A stretch of DNA of 64,000 bases from Betaproteobacteria bacterium (GCA_025363575.1 JANYDM010000095.1:1-64000); one strand, 5' to 3'. Shown: positions 34,661-43,872, counted from the first letter of the stretch. Translations and numbers: made by a program. The notes: generated from the sequence alone by a model not told the origin.

Positions 34661-35617
34661 ATGACAGAACGGTTACCGCCGCTTAATGCCCTCAGGGCCT
34701 TTGAAACGGCAGCCCGGCACCAAAGCTTTAAGCGGGCCGCCCAGGAACTGAATGTCACACCGGCCGCCATCAGCCATCAGGTGAAGGCGCTCGAAGACTA
34801 TTTGGGCGTGCCGTTGTTTCACCGGTTGAGCCGTGGCCTCGAGCTGACCCCCGCAGCGCAGGCCGCCATGCCCGAATTGAGCCAGGGGTTTGAGACACTG
34901 GCCGCGGCTGTCGCGCGCCTGCGTCCGCAGCCGGACAGCGGGCATTTGACAGTCAGCGTGGCGCCGTCTTTTGCGGCACGTTGGTTGATGCCGCGACTGC
35001 ATCGATTCTTTGCGTTACAGCCGGATCTCGACGTCCGCATCAATGCACGCACGCGGCTTTTGAACAAGCGCGGCCAGGACAACGCCGTCGAGCGCGCCAC
35101 GGTGGAAAACTGGCTGGAGGAATCCGATGTCGCGATACTTTACGGGCACGGCGACTACACCGGCTTTCGCTACGATAAATTATTCCCTCTCACGCTCGCC
35201 GCCATGTGCAACCCGCGGCTCGTACACGGGGACATTCCGTTACGCACGCCGCAGGATCTGCACTTGCACACACTCGTGCATGATGACACAGGCATGCTGT
35301 TCGACGGCGTTCCGTTCTGGGATGTTTGGTTGAAGGCAGCCGGTGTCGACGGCGTCGATACAGCGCGCGGATCGCATTTCAGCCAGCCGGTACTCGCGGT
35401 CGAAGCGGCCAGCGACGCATTGGGCGTGGTGGCCACGTTTCCCGTGCTGGCGGCGGCGGAACTTGGCGTGGGGCGCCTGATCCAGCCGTTTCAACTCGAA
35501 GTGCCGCTGCAATCGGCGTATTACCTGATCTGCCCCGAAGCATCCTTGCAGCGTCCCGCAGTGGCGGCGTTTCGCGACTGGCTTCTCGGCGAGGCCGCGC
35601 AGCAGGCCGCGTACTGA
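34661..35617 (+). CDS. LysR family transcriptional regulator, GcvA-like
   Basis: A 318-aa LysR regulator. The N-terminal winged HTH reads LPPLNALRAFETAARHQSFKRAA and LNVTPAAISHQVKALED, as in GcvA-type proteins. The effector domain starts at LTVSVAPSFAARWLMPRL and includes FRYDKLFPLTLAAMC. The start matches the family, but there is no Shine-Dalgarno; a palindrome lies against the ATG instead. Possible targets are the small divergent gene and the gamma-glutamyl ligase operon 77 bases downstream. Confidence 0.92.
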   Translation: MTERLPPLNALRAFETAARHQSFKRAAQELNVTPAAISHQVKALEDYLGVPLFHRLSRGLELTPAAQAAMPELSQGFETLAAAVARLRPQPDSGHLTVSVAPSFAARWLMPRLHRFFALQPDLDVRINARTRLLNKRGQDNAVERATVENWLEESDVAILYGHGDYTGFRYDKLFPLTLAAMCNPRLVHGDIPLRTPQDLHLHTLVHDDTGMLFDGVPFWDVWLKAAGVDGVDTARGSHFSQPVLAVEAASDALGVVATFPVLAAAELGVGRLIQPFQLEVPLQSAYYLICPEASLQRPAVAAFRDWLLGEAAQQAAY

Positions 35618-35694
35618 TTTCGTAAGTCCAATCCATATCGGGCATAATCTTTTTTCCGCCTGAGCCGCGGATCCGGAAGCGGGGAGCCTCGAAC

Positions 35695-37062
35695 ATGAAA
35701 AATACCAAATCGGCGGACCAGAAGATCATCGATCTCGTGCGCGCGTCGCCTGCTGCGCGCGTCAAGGTCGCCGTGACCGACATCGATGGCGTGCTGCGCG
35801 GCAAGTACCTGCACAAGGAAAAATTTCTGTCGGCGCTCGATAACGGGTTCGGCTTCTGCAACGTCGTTTTCGGCTGGGACATGGGCGACCAGTGCTACGA
35901 CAACGCGACATGGACCGGCTGGCATACCGGTTTCCCGGACGCGCTGGCGCGGATAGACCTCGCCACGTTCCGCCGCGTGCCATGGGACGACGGCGTGCCG
36001 TTTTTTCTGGCGGATTTCAGCGACGCGCAAGGCGCTCCGTCGCCGGTGTGTCCGCGCCAGGTATTGAAGAAGGTGCTGGCGCGCGGCGCAAAACAAGGCT
36101 TCAAGGCGCTCGCGGGTGTCGAATACGAATGGTTCAACTTCCGCGAGACGCCGCAGAGCCTCGCCGCCAAGAATTACACGCAACCGGAAACGATCACGCC
36201 GGGGATGTTCGGCTACTCGCTGATACGCGCGGGCCAGAACCAGGCGTTCTTCAAGGCGTTGATGGAAGAGATGCCGCAGTTCGGCATTCCGATCGAAGGG
36301 CTGCACACTGAAACCGGGCCCGGCGTCTATGAAGCAGCGATTCTTTATTCGGAGGCGCTGGAGGCGGCCGATCGCGCTGTATTGTTCAAGACGGCAGCCA
36401 AGGAAATCGGCCATCGCTTCGGCATCATGCCGAGCTTCATGGCGAAATGGAGCGCGCAGTATCCGGGCTGCAGCGGTCACGTGCACCAGAGCCTGTGGAA
36501 CGGTAAAAAGAATCTGTTTTACGACACAAAAGCGCCGCGCCGCATGAGCAAGCTGTTCGAGAGCTACATCGCGGGGCAACTGCATTGCCTCAAGGACATT
36601 CAGGTTTTTTTCGCGCCGACGATCAACAGCTACAAACGGCTCGTCGACGGTTTCTGGGCGCCGGTGAAAGCAACCTGGGGCATGGATAACCGAACGGCAA
36701 GCCTGCGCGTGCTCGCGGGCGCGGAGAAATCGACGCGCATAGAGACACGTTGTCCCGGCGCCGATACGAATCCGTACCTCGCAGTTGCCGCATGTGTCGC
36801 CGCCGGTCTTTATGGCATCGAGAAAGGCCTCAAGCTCACGACTGCACCGCTTGAAGGCGACAGCGCAAAAGCCGAGCGCATTCCGCGCCTGCCGCGCAAC
36901 CTGCTGGAAGCCACCGCCAACCTGAAGAGATCGAAGATCGCGCGCGAGCTGTTCGGCGAGGAATTCGTCGACCATTACGTGAGCACGCGCGAATGGGAAT
37001 GGCGCCAGTTCCAGGATGCCGTTACCGACTGGGAATTGAAGCGGTATTTCGAAATCATCTGA
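35695..37062 (+). CDS. Glutamine-synthetase-like gamma-glutamyl-amine ligase
   Basis: A 455-aa protein of the PuuA/GlnA4-type branch of glutamine synthetases that joins glutamate to an amine with ATP. Visible are the metal-binding EGLHTETGPGVYE, SGHVHQSLW for ATP/metal, NSYKRLVDGFWAP, and DNRTASLRV with the glutamate-binding Arg. The C-terminus TDWELKRYFEII is typical of this branch, and there is no adenylylation loop signature. Fe-ADH, gamma-glutamyl hydrolase and aldehyde dehydrogenase genes follow, all on the same strand with small gaps. Amine substrate not known; ethanolamine-like amino alcohols are a candidate. Confidence 0.88.
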   Translation: MKNTKSADQKIIDLVRASPAARVKVAVTDIDGVLRGKYLHKEKFLSALDNGFGFCNVVFGWDMGDQCYDNATWTGWHTGFPDALARIDLATFRRVPWDDGVPFFLADFSDAQGAPSPVCPRQVLKKVLARGAKQGFKALAGVEYEWFNFRETPQSLAAKNYTQPETITPGMFGYSLIRAGQNQAFFKALMEEMPQFGIPIEGLHTETGPGVYEAAILYSEALEAADRAVLFKTAAKEIGHRFGIMPSFMAKWSAQYPGCSGHVHQSLWNGKKNLFYDTKAPRRMSKLFESYIAGQLHCLKDIQVFFAPTINSYKRLVDGFWAPVKATWGMDNRTASLRVLAGAEKSTRIETRCPGADTNPYLAVAACVAAGLYGIEKGLKLTTAPLEGDSAKAERIPRLPRNLLEATANLKRSKIARELFGEEFVDHYVSTREWEWRQFQDAVTDWELKRYFEII

Positions 37063-37075
37063 ATCCGCCAAGCGC

Positions 37076-38224
37076 ATGACAATCCATCGGTTTGCTTTTC
37101 CTACGGACATTCGTTTCGGCGCCGGCGCGCGCCGGGAGGCGGGGCCTTATCTTGCGACGCACGGTTGCAAGCGCGCGCTGATCGTCACCGACAAAGGCGT
37201 TGCGGCGCTGCCGATGCTCGCTGAATTCGAGTCGACCCTGGACGGGCTGGCGGTCGCGGTCTTTTCAGGCGTGGCAGGCAATCCGCTCACGAGCCAGGTC
37301 GACGCGGGGCTCGCCGCCTATAAGAAGCACGATGCAGACGCAGTCGTCGGCTTCGGCGGCGGTGCGGCACTCGACGTTGCAAAGGCCATCGCGTTGATGG
37401 CGAACCATCCAGGCAGCGTGCTCGAATACGCGTGGGACCACCCGCAGGTAAGGCCGATTGAGCGCGATCTGCCATGCTTCATTGCGCTGCCGACGACCGC
37501 CGGCACCGGCAGCGAAGTCGGGCGCTCGAGCGTGATTTCGGATGACAAGACGCATATCAAGAAAATTATTTTCTCGGCGAAACTGCTGGCCAAAGCCGTG
37601 TTCGCCGATCCGGAGCTCACGCTGGATCTGCCGGCGAACGTCACGGCGGCCACAGGCATGGATGCGCTCACGCACAACATCGAGTCGTATCTCGCGACGG
37701 GGTATCACCCGATGTGCGACGGCATCGCGCTCGAGGGCGTGCGCATTGCGGCACGCGCGCTGCCGGTTGCCGTGCGCGAGCCGCACAATCTGCGGGCACG
37801 CTCCGATATGCTGATGGCGTCGCTGATGGGCGCGGTCGCGTTCCAGAAAGATCTCGGCGCCACGCATTCGTGCGCGCACGCCCTGTCGACCGTCGCCGAT
37901 CTGCATCACGGGCTCGCCAACGGCATCATGCTCGACTACGTCATGCGCTTCAATCAGCCGGTCGCCATCGAGCGTTTCGCAATCATGGCCGAAGCGGCAG
38001 GCGTCGCGCGCGACTCAGCCGCAGCGAGCGCTGCCTCATTCGTCGAGTGGTTGACCGCGCTCAAGCGCGAGCTCGGCATTCCGTCGAAACTCGGCGACGT
38101 GAAAGTGTCAAAACAACATCTGCCGCGCTTGCTCGATGTCGCCGTCGAGGACATCTGCCATCGCACCAATCCGCGCCCGTGCACGCGCGCGGATTTCGAG
38201 CGCCTGTTTACCGAAGCGATGTAA
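37076..38224 (+). CDS. Iron-containing alcohol dehydrogenase
   Basis: A 382-aa group III alcohol dehydrogenase. NAD-binding GFGGGAALDVAKAIA and TTAGTGSEV are clear. The iron ligands expected of the family lie in THNIESYLATGYHPM and in THSCAHALSTVADLHHGLANG. It begins 13 bases after the ligase gene ends. In this setting it probably oxidises the hydroxyl group of a gamma-glutamylated amino alcohol, which is inference. Otherwise it may be a general 1,3-propanediol/butanol-type dehydrogenase. Confidence 0.9.
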   Translation: MTIHRFAFPTDIRFGAGARREAGPYLATHGCKRALIVTDKGVAALPMLAEFESTLDGLAVAVFSGVAGNPLTSQVDAGLAAYKKHDADAVVGFGGGAALDVAKAIALMANHPGSVLEYAWDHPQVRPIERDLPCFIALPTTAGTGSEVGRSSVISDDKTHIKKIIFSAKLLAKAVFADPELTLDLPANVTAATGMDALTHNIESYLATGYHPMCDGIALEGVRIAARALPVAVREPHNLRARSDMLMASLMGAVAFQKDLGATHSCAHALSTVADLHHGLANGIMLDYVMRFNQPVAIERFAIMAEAAGVARDSAAASAASFVEWLTALKRELGIPSKLGDVKVSKQHLPRLLDVAVEDICHRTNPRPCTRADFERLFTEAM

Positions 38225-38226
38225 CC

Positions 38227-39009
38227 ATGAACAGGCAAACCCTCAAAGTCGGCGTCTCCGCGCGGTTCTTTCATCCCGAACCGTCGAGCATCGGCGTGCA
38301 AAGCAAGACGCTGCAATATCTCGAGCAGTCGATGGCGCACTGGGTAATGTCGCGCGACGTGCTGGTGTTCATGATCCCGTCGGTCGACAAGGACGGCATC
38401 ATCCATCGCAGCAGCATCCGTTTGTCCGATTATGCGAAACATCTGGATGCGCTGGTGCTGCAGGGCGGTGCGGACCTCGCGCCCGAGACCTACGGCGAGG
38501 AGCCGTTGAAGGCGGAGTGGGCAGGCGACCGCGTGCGCGACATCTATGAAATGGAAGTGCTGCACGAATTCATGGAGGCCGACAAGCCGGTGCTCGGCGT
38601 GTGCCGCGGCGCCCAGCTCATCAACGTCGCATTCGGCGGCACGCTTTATCAGGACATCAACACCCACGTGCCGGACAGCTTCGCCCATCGCGCGGCGCAC
38701 GCATACGAAAACAACTTTCACGAGATCAGCATCGAGCCCGAATCGGGCCTCGCGCGCCTGTACCCGAATGCGCGCACGGGCAAGGTGAATTCCATCCACC
38801 ATCAATCGATCAAGACGCTGGGCCGCGAGCTGGCGGTCGAAGCGTATTCGCAAGACGATCGCGTGATCGAAGCGATCCGCTGGCAGGGGCGCGGCTACGT
38901 GTTCGCCGTGCAATGGCATCCGGAGTTCCTGCACCCCGCAGACAAGACTGTTCTCAACCCGGCGCCGATACTGGATGAATTCCTCACCGCCGTGCGGGAA
39001 CGAGCCTGA
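38227..39009 (+). CDS. Gamma-glutamyl hydrolase, class I GATase (PuuD-like)
   Basis: A 260-aa peptidase C26 protein that releases glutamate from gamma-glutamyl compounds in the cytosol. The nucleophile Cys is in KPVLGVCRGAQLINVAFGG, followed by TLYQDI; the catalytic His/Glu are in FAVQWHPEF. VNSIHHQSIK is also typical of PuuD. The ATG is two bases after the dehydrogenase stop. It would perform the last step of the gamma-glutamylated pathway. Confidence 0.9.
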   Translation: MNRQTLKVGVSARFFHPEPSSIGVQSKTLQYLEQSMAHWVMSRDVLVFMIPSVDKDGIIHRSSIRLSDYAKHLDALVLQGGADLAPETYGEEPLKAEWAGDRVRDIYEMEVLHEFMEADKPVLGVCRGAQLINVAFGGTLYQDINTHVPDSFAHRAAHAYENNFHEISIEPESGLARLYPNARTGKVNSIHHQSIKTLGRELAVEAYSQDDRVIEAIRWQGRGYVFAVQWHPEFLHPADKTVLNPAPILDEFLTAVRERA

Positions 39010-39049
39010 GATTGTCCGGACGAACCCCGCCTCCAACCAGATTGTCTTC

Positions 39050-40423
39050 ATGCTGAAAATCCTGAATCCGGCCACCCATGCGATGATCGCGAAAATTCCC
39101 GCCGATACTGCCGCCGGAGTGAAACAGAAATATCAGGCGGCACGCGCTGCACAATCGGCCTGGGCGCAGACGCCGGCCAGCGTGCGCATCGATGCGATGA
39201 CCGCGTTTCGCGAGCAGATACGCACACGCCGCGACGAGCTCGCGAAAATCCTCACCGCCGAAGTCGGCAAGCCGATCGCCCAATCGCGCAATGAGCTCAC
39301 GGGCGTGCTCGATCGCATCGACTTCTTCGTCAACAATGCAGCACGCACACTCAGGGACGACGTCGTGTTTGCGGACCGCAGCGCCAAGATCGAAGAGAAA
39401 ATATCGTACGAACCACTCGGTGTGATCGCCAACATTTCCGCATGGAATTATCCGTACTTCGTCGGCGCCAATGTATTCGTGCCGGCGCTCCTGACCGGCA
39501 ACGCGGTGTTGTACAAACCTTCCGAATTTGCGACATTGACCGGGATCGAGATCGCCAAAATGCTGCATGCATCCGGCGTGCCGCAGGACGTGTTCGTGCC
39601 GGTGGTCGGCGGCGGAGAAATCGGCGCCATGGTGGCGCGTCAGCCAGTTGACGGAATTTTTTTCACCGGCTCCTATTTGACCGGTCAAAAAATCGCCGCG
39701 GCAGCCGGCAAGCGCATGATCAAGGTGCAGCTCGAGCTTGGCGGCAAGGATCCGGTCTACGTGTGCGACGATGTCGATGTAAAAGCGGCAGCGGCATCGG
39801 TGGCGGACGGCGCGTTCTACAACACCGGCCAGAGCTGCTGCGCGGTCGAGCGCGTCTATGTGCACGAAAGCATCTACGTCGATTTCGTCGAGGCGTTCGT
39901 GGCGACGGTGCGCGGCTTCAAGGTCGGCGATCCGCGCGACGAGTCGACTTACATCGGCCCGCTGACGCGCAAAGCCCAGCTAGCGGTTTTAAAACATCAG
40001 GTCGCGGACGCAAAGAGAAAGGGCGCACATTTGCTAATGGGTGGCAAGCCGCTCGCGCGCAAGGGCCATTATTTCGCACCGACCGTCTTCAGCGACGCCG
40101 ATCACCGCATGGAGCTCATGCGTGAGGAGACCTTCGGTCCCGTCATCGGTATACAGAAAGTCAAAGGCGACGAGGAAGCCGCGCGGCTGATGAACGATAC
40201 CGAATACGGTTTGACAGCCGGTGTCTACACGCCGGATCGCGCGCGCGCGGAAAAAATACTTGCGCAGATGAAATCCGGCTCGGTCTACTGGAACTGCTGT
40301 GACCGCGTCAGCCCGCGATTGCCGTGGTCGGGCACCGGCCATTCGGGCATGGGGCTAACGCTGTCAACCTACGGCATACAAACTTTCCTGCGACCCAAAG
40401 CGTGGCACCTGCGGTCCGCGTAG
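39050..40423 (+). CDS. Aldehyde dehydrogenase
   Basis: A 457-aa NAD(P)-dependent aldehyde dehydrogenase from ATG 39050 (MLKILNPATH). The catalytic Glu lies in QLELGGKDPVYV and the catalytic Cys in NTGQSCCAVERVYVHE. EETFGPVIGI and the C-terminal FLRPK complete the fold. The frame extends 25 codons upstream over the end of the hydrolase gene, and I regard that as non-coding. It probably oxidises the gamma-glutamyl aldehyde made by the neighbouring Fe-ADH. Confidence 0.9.
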   Translation: MLKILNPATHAMIAKIPADTAAGVKQKYQAARAAQSAWAQTPASVRIDAMTAFREQIRTRRDELAKILTAEVGKPIAQSRNELTGVLDRIDFFVNNAARTLRDDVVFADRSAKIEEKISYEPLGVIANISAWNYPYFVGANVFVPALLTGNAVLYKPSEFATLTGIEIAKMLHASGVPQDVFVPVVGGGEIGAMVARQPVDGIFFTGSYLTGQKIAAAAGKRMIKVQLELGGKDPVYVCDDVDVKAAAASVADGAFYNTGQSCCAVERVYVHESIYVDFVEAFVATVRGFKVGDPRDESTYIGPLTRKAQLAVLKHQVADAKRKGAHLLMGGKPLARKGHYFAPTVFSDADHRMELMREETFGPVIGIQKVKGDEEAARLMNDTEYGLTAGVYTPDRARAEKILAQMKSGSVYWNCCDRVSPRLPWSGTGHSGMGLTLSTYGIQTFLRPKAWHLRSA

Positions 40424-41226
40424 CTGCGGCGCGTACGGCCTCGCTGCGGCGCGCGGCCTCAAACTTCGCTGCCGACGCGCACGTTGCGCTGCTATGCGAA
40501 GGCGTACGCATCGGCTGGCTGCGCAAGGCGCATGCGCAGCGCCTTATGGCGTGGCCGGATATTTTCAAGCGCGATGCGAATGGCGTGCGTATAGCTGAAA
40601 ATCTGACGGGTGCCGACGCCCGTAGCGCCGCGATCGACGGCGTCGTAAATGCGCTGCATGAGGAAGGCATGATTGCAGGCTGGCGCAACGAGCGCTATGC
40701 GGTCGTTACTGCGTTCGAAGCGCCGCCGCTGTTTCACATCGAGCGTGCCGCGGCGCGTTTCTTCGGCACTACGACTCATGCCGCGCACATGAACGGATAT
40801 TGCGGCACCGGCGCCAGTTGCGAAATGTGGCTCGCGCGCCGCGCGGCCACGAAGCCGATCGATCCCGGCATGCTGGATAATCTGGTCGGCGGTGGGATGT
40901 CCGCCGGCGTGCCGCCGCTGCAAACCATAATCCGCGAGGCGTGGGAAGAGGCGGGGATTCCGGCGGAACTGGCAGGCAAAGCAATCAGGGCCGGCGAGGT
41001 CCGCGTATTGCGCGTAGTGCCCGAAGGGGTGCAGTCCGAAACCATATTCGTTTTCGAACTCGAGCTTGTGCGCGAGTTTCGGCCGAAAAACATGGACGGC
41101 GAAGTTGCGGAATTCCAGCGTGTGCCGCTCGCGCAGGTCGAAGAGATGCTGGGCAGCCGCATGACGCTAGACGCGAGCCTTGTCGCGCTCGAATTTTTGG
41201 CGCGCCTTCACGATCCAGCGGCTTAA
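40402..41226 (+). CDS. Nudix hydrolase with DUF4743-like N-terminal domain
   Basis: A 274-aa protein if translation begins at the GTG at 40402, within the last codons of the aldehyde dehydrogenase; the ATG at 40324 would overlap that gene by 100 bases and is less likely. An N-terminal domain (VALLCEGVRIGWLRKAHAQ) matches the DUF4743 region found in Tnr3-like proteins. The Nudix box is complete: GGGMSAGVPPLQTIIREAWEEAGI with REXXEE, spanning about 20 residues. It hydrolyses a nucleoside diphosphate or thiamine diphosphate derivative. Its link to the gamma-glutamyl genes is unclear. Confidence 0.85.
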   Translation: MAPAVRVAAARTASLRRAASNFAADAHVALLCEGVRIGWLRKAHAQRLMAWPDIFKRDANGVRIAENLTGADARSAAIDGVVNALHEEGMIAGWRNERYAVVTAFEAPPLFHIERAAARFFGTTTHAAHMNGYCGTGASCEMWLARRAATKPIDPGMLDNLVGGGMSAGVPPLQTIIREAWEEAGIPAELAGKAIRAGEVRVLRVVPEGVQSETIFVFELELVREFRPKNMDGEVAEFQRVPLAQVEEMLGSRMTLDASLVALEFLARLHDPAA

Positions 41227-41248
41227 AGAGCCTATTGCAGATAAACTT

Positions 41249-42271
41249 CTAGTTGAGCCTGATCTTCACGGCGCTCATCAGTTTTTCCAGCTCGACGTAT
41301 TCGCGGTCGAACCGGGCCTTGAATTCCTCCGGTGTGGCCCGCACGGCGACTTCGGTGCCCTCGGCGGCGAGACTCTTTACCAGTTCCGATGCATTCATGC
41401 CTTCGCTTACGGCGGCGTTGACCGCGCGGATGATGGCGCGCGGCGTAGCGGCCGGCGCGTAATAACTGTAAGTATTGTGCAGCTCAAATCCGTCGATTAC
41501 CGTTTCGGAAATTGTCGGCAGGTCCGGATAGAGCGGCGAGCGCCGCAGGCTCGACATCGCCAGAGGCCTCACCTTCCCGCTGTTGAAATATGGACCTATG
41601 GTGGAGGTGCTCGTGAACACCAACTGGATCTGCGCGGCGAGCAATTCCATCAACGCGGGCACGGCTCCTTTGTATGGCACGTGTACGATGTTAATCCCGG
41701 CCAAGAGCTTGAGACGCTCCATGCCGATATGACCGGTCGTGCCCACTCCCTGCGATCCATAGCTGAGCGCGCCTGGCCTGCTTTTCGCATAGGCGACAAG
41801 TTCTTTGACCGACTTGAAGGGCGCCGCGGGATGGGTGATCAGGATATAGGGCTGCGTCGTCAGCTGTACGATTGGAACGAAAGCCCTGCGCACGTCGTAC
41901 GTGGCGCGCTTCAGCACGCCGTTCATCATAAGCGTCTCCGAAGCTGCCAGAAGTGTGTAGCCATCGGGCGGCGCCAGCGCCACGAGGTCCATCGCAACGA
42001 CCGTTCCGCCGCCCGGACGATTGTCCACGATAAACGTCTGGTTCAAGCGTTCGCTCAACTTTTGCGCGCCAAGCCGCGTCATCAGGTCGAGTCCTCCAGC
42101 GGGGGCGATCCCGACCACAATGCGCACTGATTTCTTTGGATAGTCGCCCGGTTTCTCCTGGGCATGTGTCGTGGCTGGAGCGGCTATTTGCGCGGAGAGC
42201 AATGCGCACAGCAAACAACGGGGTGATGAGTTACCCAGGAAGAACACGCCGCAACTAGTCTTCGTGCGCAA
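41249..42271 (-). CDS. Bug/TctC family receptor
   Basis: A 340-aa receptor with a signal peptide ending ATTHAQ and a slightly longer pre-domain (EKPGD) before YPKKSVRIVVG. FIVDNRPGGG, PDGYT and HVPYKGA are present. The start overlaps the 3' end of the upstream NYN gene by 17 bases, which suggests cotranscription, although functionally the pair makes little sense. The ligand is unknown. Confidence 0.88.
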   Translation of the reverse strand: MRTKTSCGVFFLGNSSPRCLLCALLSAQIAAPATTHAQEKPGDYPKKSVRIVVGIAPAGGLDLMTRLGAQKLSERLNQTFIVDNRPGGGTVVAMDLVALAPPDGYTLLAASETLMMNGVLKRATYDVRRAFVPIVQLTTQPYILITHPAAPFKSVKELVAYAKSRPGALSYGSQGVGTTGHIGMERLKLLAGINIVHVPYKGAVPALMELLAAQIQLVFTSTSTIGPYFNSGKVRPLAMSSLRRSPLYPDLPTISETVIDGFELHNTYSYYAPAATPRAIIRAVNAAVSEGMNASELVKSLAAEGTEVAVRATPEEFKARFDREYVELEKLMSAVKIRLN

Positions 42272-43085
42272 GCATGCGGATAATGTAGCCGCCGGATTTC
42301 TCGTCGCGCTCGAGTTTCAGCATGTGACGCGCCTGCGCTTCTTCGAGCAGCGCATTAAACGAGCGGAAGCCGTAGTAAGGCTCGTTGAAGCCCGGCTTGC
42401 GACGCTTCAGCGCCTGCTTGACCATCGAACCCCAGATTTTGCCGTCTTCGCCGCGCTCGGTGCCGAGCGCCTCTATCGTTTCAAGCGTGAGATCGAGCGC
42501 TTCCTGCTTCTTGTCGTCGTCGGATTTTTTCGGCGCGTCGGCGGGTTCCGCGGCGGCTTCCGACTTGGGGGCGGCTTTTTTCGGCGCTGCGCGACGGCGC
42601 GCGGGTTTCTCGCGCACGAGATCGTCGTAGAAAATGAATTCATCGCAGTTCGCGATCAGCAGGTCCGAGGTCGAATTCTTGACGCCGACGCCGATTACCG
42701 TCTTGTCGTTTTCGCGCAGCTTCGATACGAGCGGCGAAAAATCGGAATCGCCGCTGATGATGACGAACGCGTCGACGTGCGATTTGGTGTAGCAGAGGTC
42801 GAGCGCGTCGACCACCATCCTGATATCCGCGGAATTCTTGCCCGACATGCGCACGTGCGGGATTTCTATGAGTTCGAACGACGCTTCGTGCATCGCGCCC
42901 TTGAAGCTCTTGTAGCGGTCCCAGTCGCAGTAGGCCTTCTTGACGACGATGCTGCCCTTGAGCAGCAGGCGCTCGAGCACCTTGTCGATATCGAACTTCG
43001 CATACTTGGCGTCGGCGACGCCGAGCGCGACGTTCTCGAAATCGCAGAACAAAGCCATATTGGTAATGTCGGCTGGTGCAGCCAT
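42255..43085 (-). CDS. NYN-domain nuclease-like protein with C-terminal LOTUS/OST-HTH domain
   Basis: A 276-aa LabA/DUF88-type protein starting at ATG 43085. The PIN-like NYN domain shows the acidic residues in FCDFENVALG, KNSADIRMVVDAL and ISGDSDFSPLV, expected to bind metal for RNA cleavage. A Lys/Ala/Pro-rich linker (about residues 165-200) leads to a C-terminal winged-helix domain (MVKQALKRRKPGF, then GFRSFNALLEEA) of the OST-HTH/LOTUS type, probably RNA-binding. The start separates it by 92 bases from the phosphonate operon upstream. Confidence 0.88.
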   Translation of the reverse strand: MAAPADITNMALFCDFENVALGVADAKYAKFDIDKVLERLLLKGSIVVKKAYCDWDRYKSFKGAMHEASFELIEIPHVRMSGKNSADIRMVVDALDLCYTKSHVDAFVIISGDSDFSPLVSKLRENDKTVIGVGVKNSTSDLLIANCDEFIFYDDLVREKPARRRAAPKKAAPKSEAAAEPADAPKKSDDDKKQEALDLTLETIEALGTERGEDGKIWGSMVKQALKRRKPGFNEPYYGFRSFNALLEEAQARHMLKLERDEKSGGYIIRMLAHED

Positions 43086-43177
43086 GGTTGCTCCGTTGGT
43101 GGTGCCGGCGGCAGCGAGCGCCGCGGGCGAGCGGGCATTGTACGCGCCGGCGGCGCGGCTGTCTCCGTGCGCAGTGC

Positions 43178-43861
43178 CTAGCGCGGCGCGGCCAGCGGCA
43201 CCGACAAGAATACGCCGAACTCGGCGGCTAGGTTGCAGCTCACGCGCGCGTGCACCTTGCCCTGCTCGTCGTAGAAGCTCGCGCGTTCGGCGAGCGGGAA
43301 GACGGCTTCGTGCCACACGTTGGGATGAATATAGAGACCTTTGCCGGCGTCGACGTAGAACGCAACGAAGTCCTGCGGCTTCAAGTTGTCGCCGGGCAAT
43401 GCCAGCGGGCACACAAACGCATCGCTGTTCAGCGGGAAAAACAATTGCCCGCCATCGGGATGATAGTTTGCGTGCCACAGCAGCACGCGCTCATGGGTTG
43501 ACTTGCCGCTGGTTTTCGCAGCACCTGGATTTTTCGACCAGCCGAGCAGGTAATGCGAGCCCACCGCCTGGTTCTTGCCGTACAGCACGTCGCCTTCCCA
43601 CCAAAAATCAAATTGCCCTTGGGTGGTGCCGCCTTCGTTGCCGGTGCCGGGATCGCATTGCCGCCAGCCAGCCACCGGCCAAGTGACGATTTCTACCGGA
43701 TAGTTTCGACTGTGGTCGACGAGTTTGCCGTAGCCTTTGAGCGATTTCTCAGTCGCGCGCACCAGCGGCACTTCGTACCACGGCAGTACATCCGGTACGT
43801 CGGGCGCGAGGTAATCGGCGGCGGCGATTGCGTGCGATTTTTGTTGAAACTGCGTGGCCAC
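43178..43861 (-). CDS. AllA-like (ureidoglycolate lyase family) cupin in the phosphonate operon
   Basis: A protein of about 227 aa. The C-terminal half aligns by eye with E. coli AllA: a FVCPLALPGD strand, then KGLYIHPNVWHEAVFPL matching the family's GxxxHxNVWHxxxF. The N-terminal half (LPWYEVPLVRATEKSLKGYG, FDFWWEGDVLYGKNQAV) is an extension. The start is uncertain: GTG 43861, 11 bases after the phnW stop, is the best candidate because the upstream frame is only the shadow of phnW. No other allantoin genes are present, so ureidoglycolate is unlikely to be the substrate. Its place behind phnW suggests a role with AEP-derived compounds. Confidence 0.7.
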   Translation of the reverse strand: MATQFQQKSHAIAAADYLAPDVPDVLPWYEVPLVRATEKSLKGYGKLVDHSRNYPVEIVTWPVAGWRQCDPGTGNEGGTTQGQFDFWWEGDVLYGKNQAVGSHYLLGWSKNPGAAKTSGKSTHERVLLWHANYHPDGGQLFFPLNSDAFVCPLALPGDNLKPQDFVAFYVDAGKGLYIHPNVWHEAVFPLAERASFYDEQGKVHARVSCNLAAEFGVFLSVPLAAPR

Positions 43862-43872
43862 GATGAATTCGA

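Noticed and set aside
35521..37110. Long antisense open frame (529 codons) opposite the gamma-glutamyl ligase
   Set aside because: It is the shadow of the real gene: Arg/His-rich composition, no domain, and GC-rich codon periodicity explains its openness. The same holds for the long antisense frames at 10138-11538, 16439-17698, 20185-21699 and 46571-48007.
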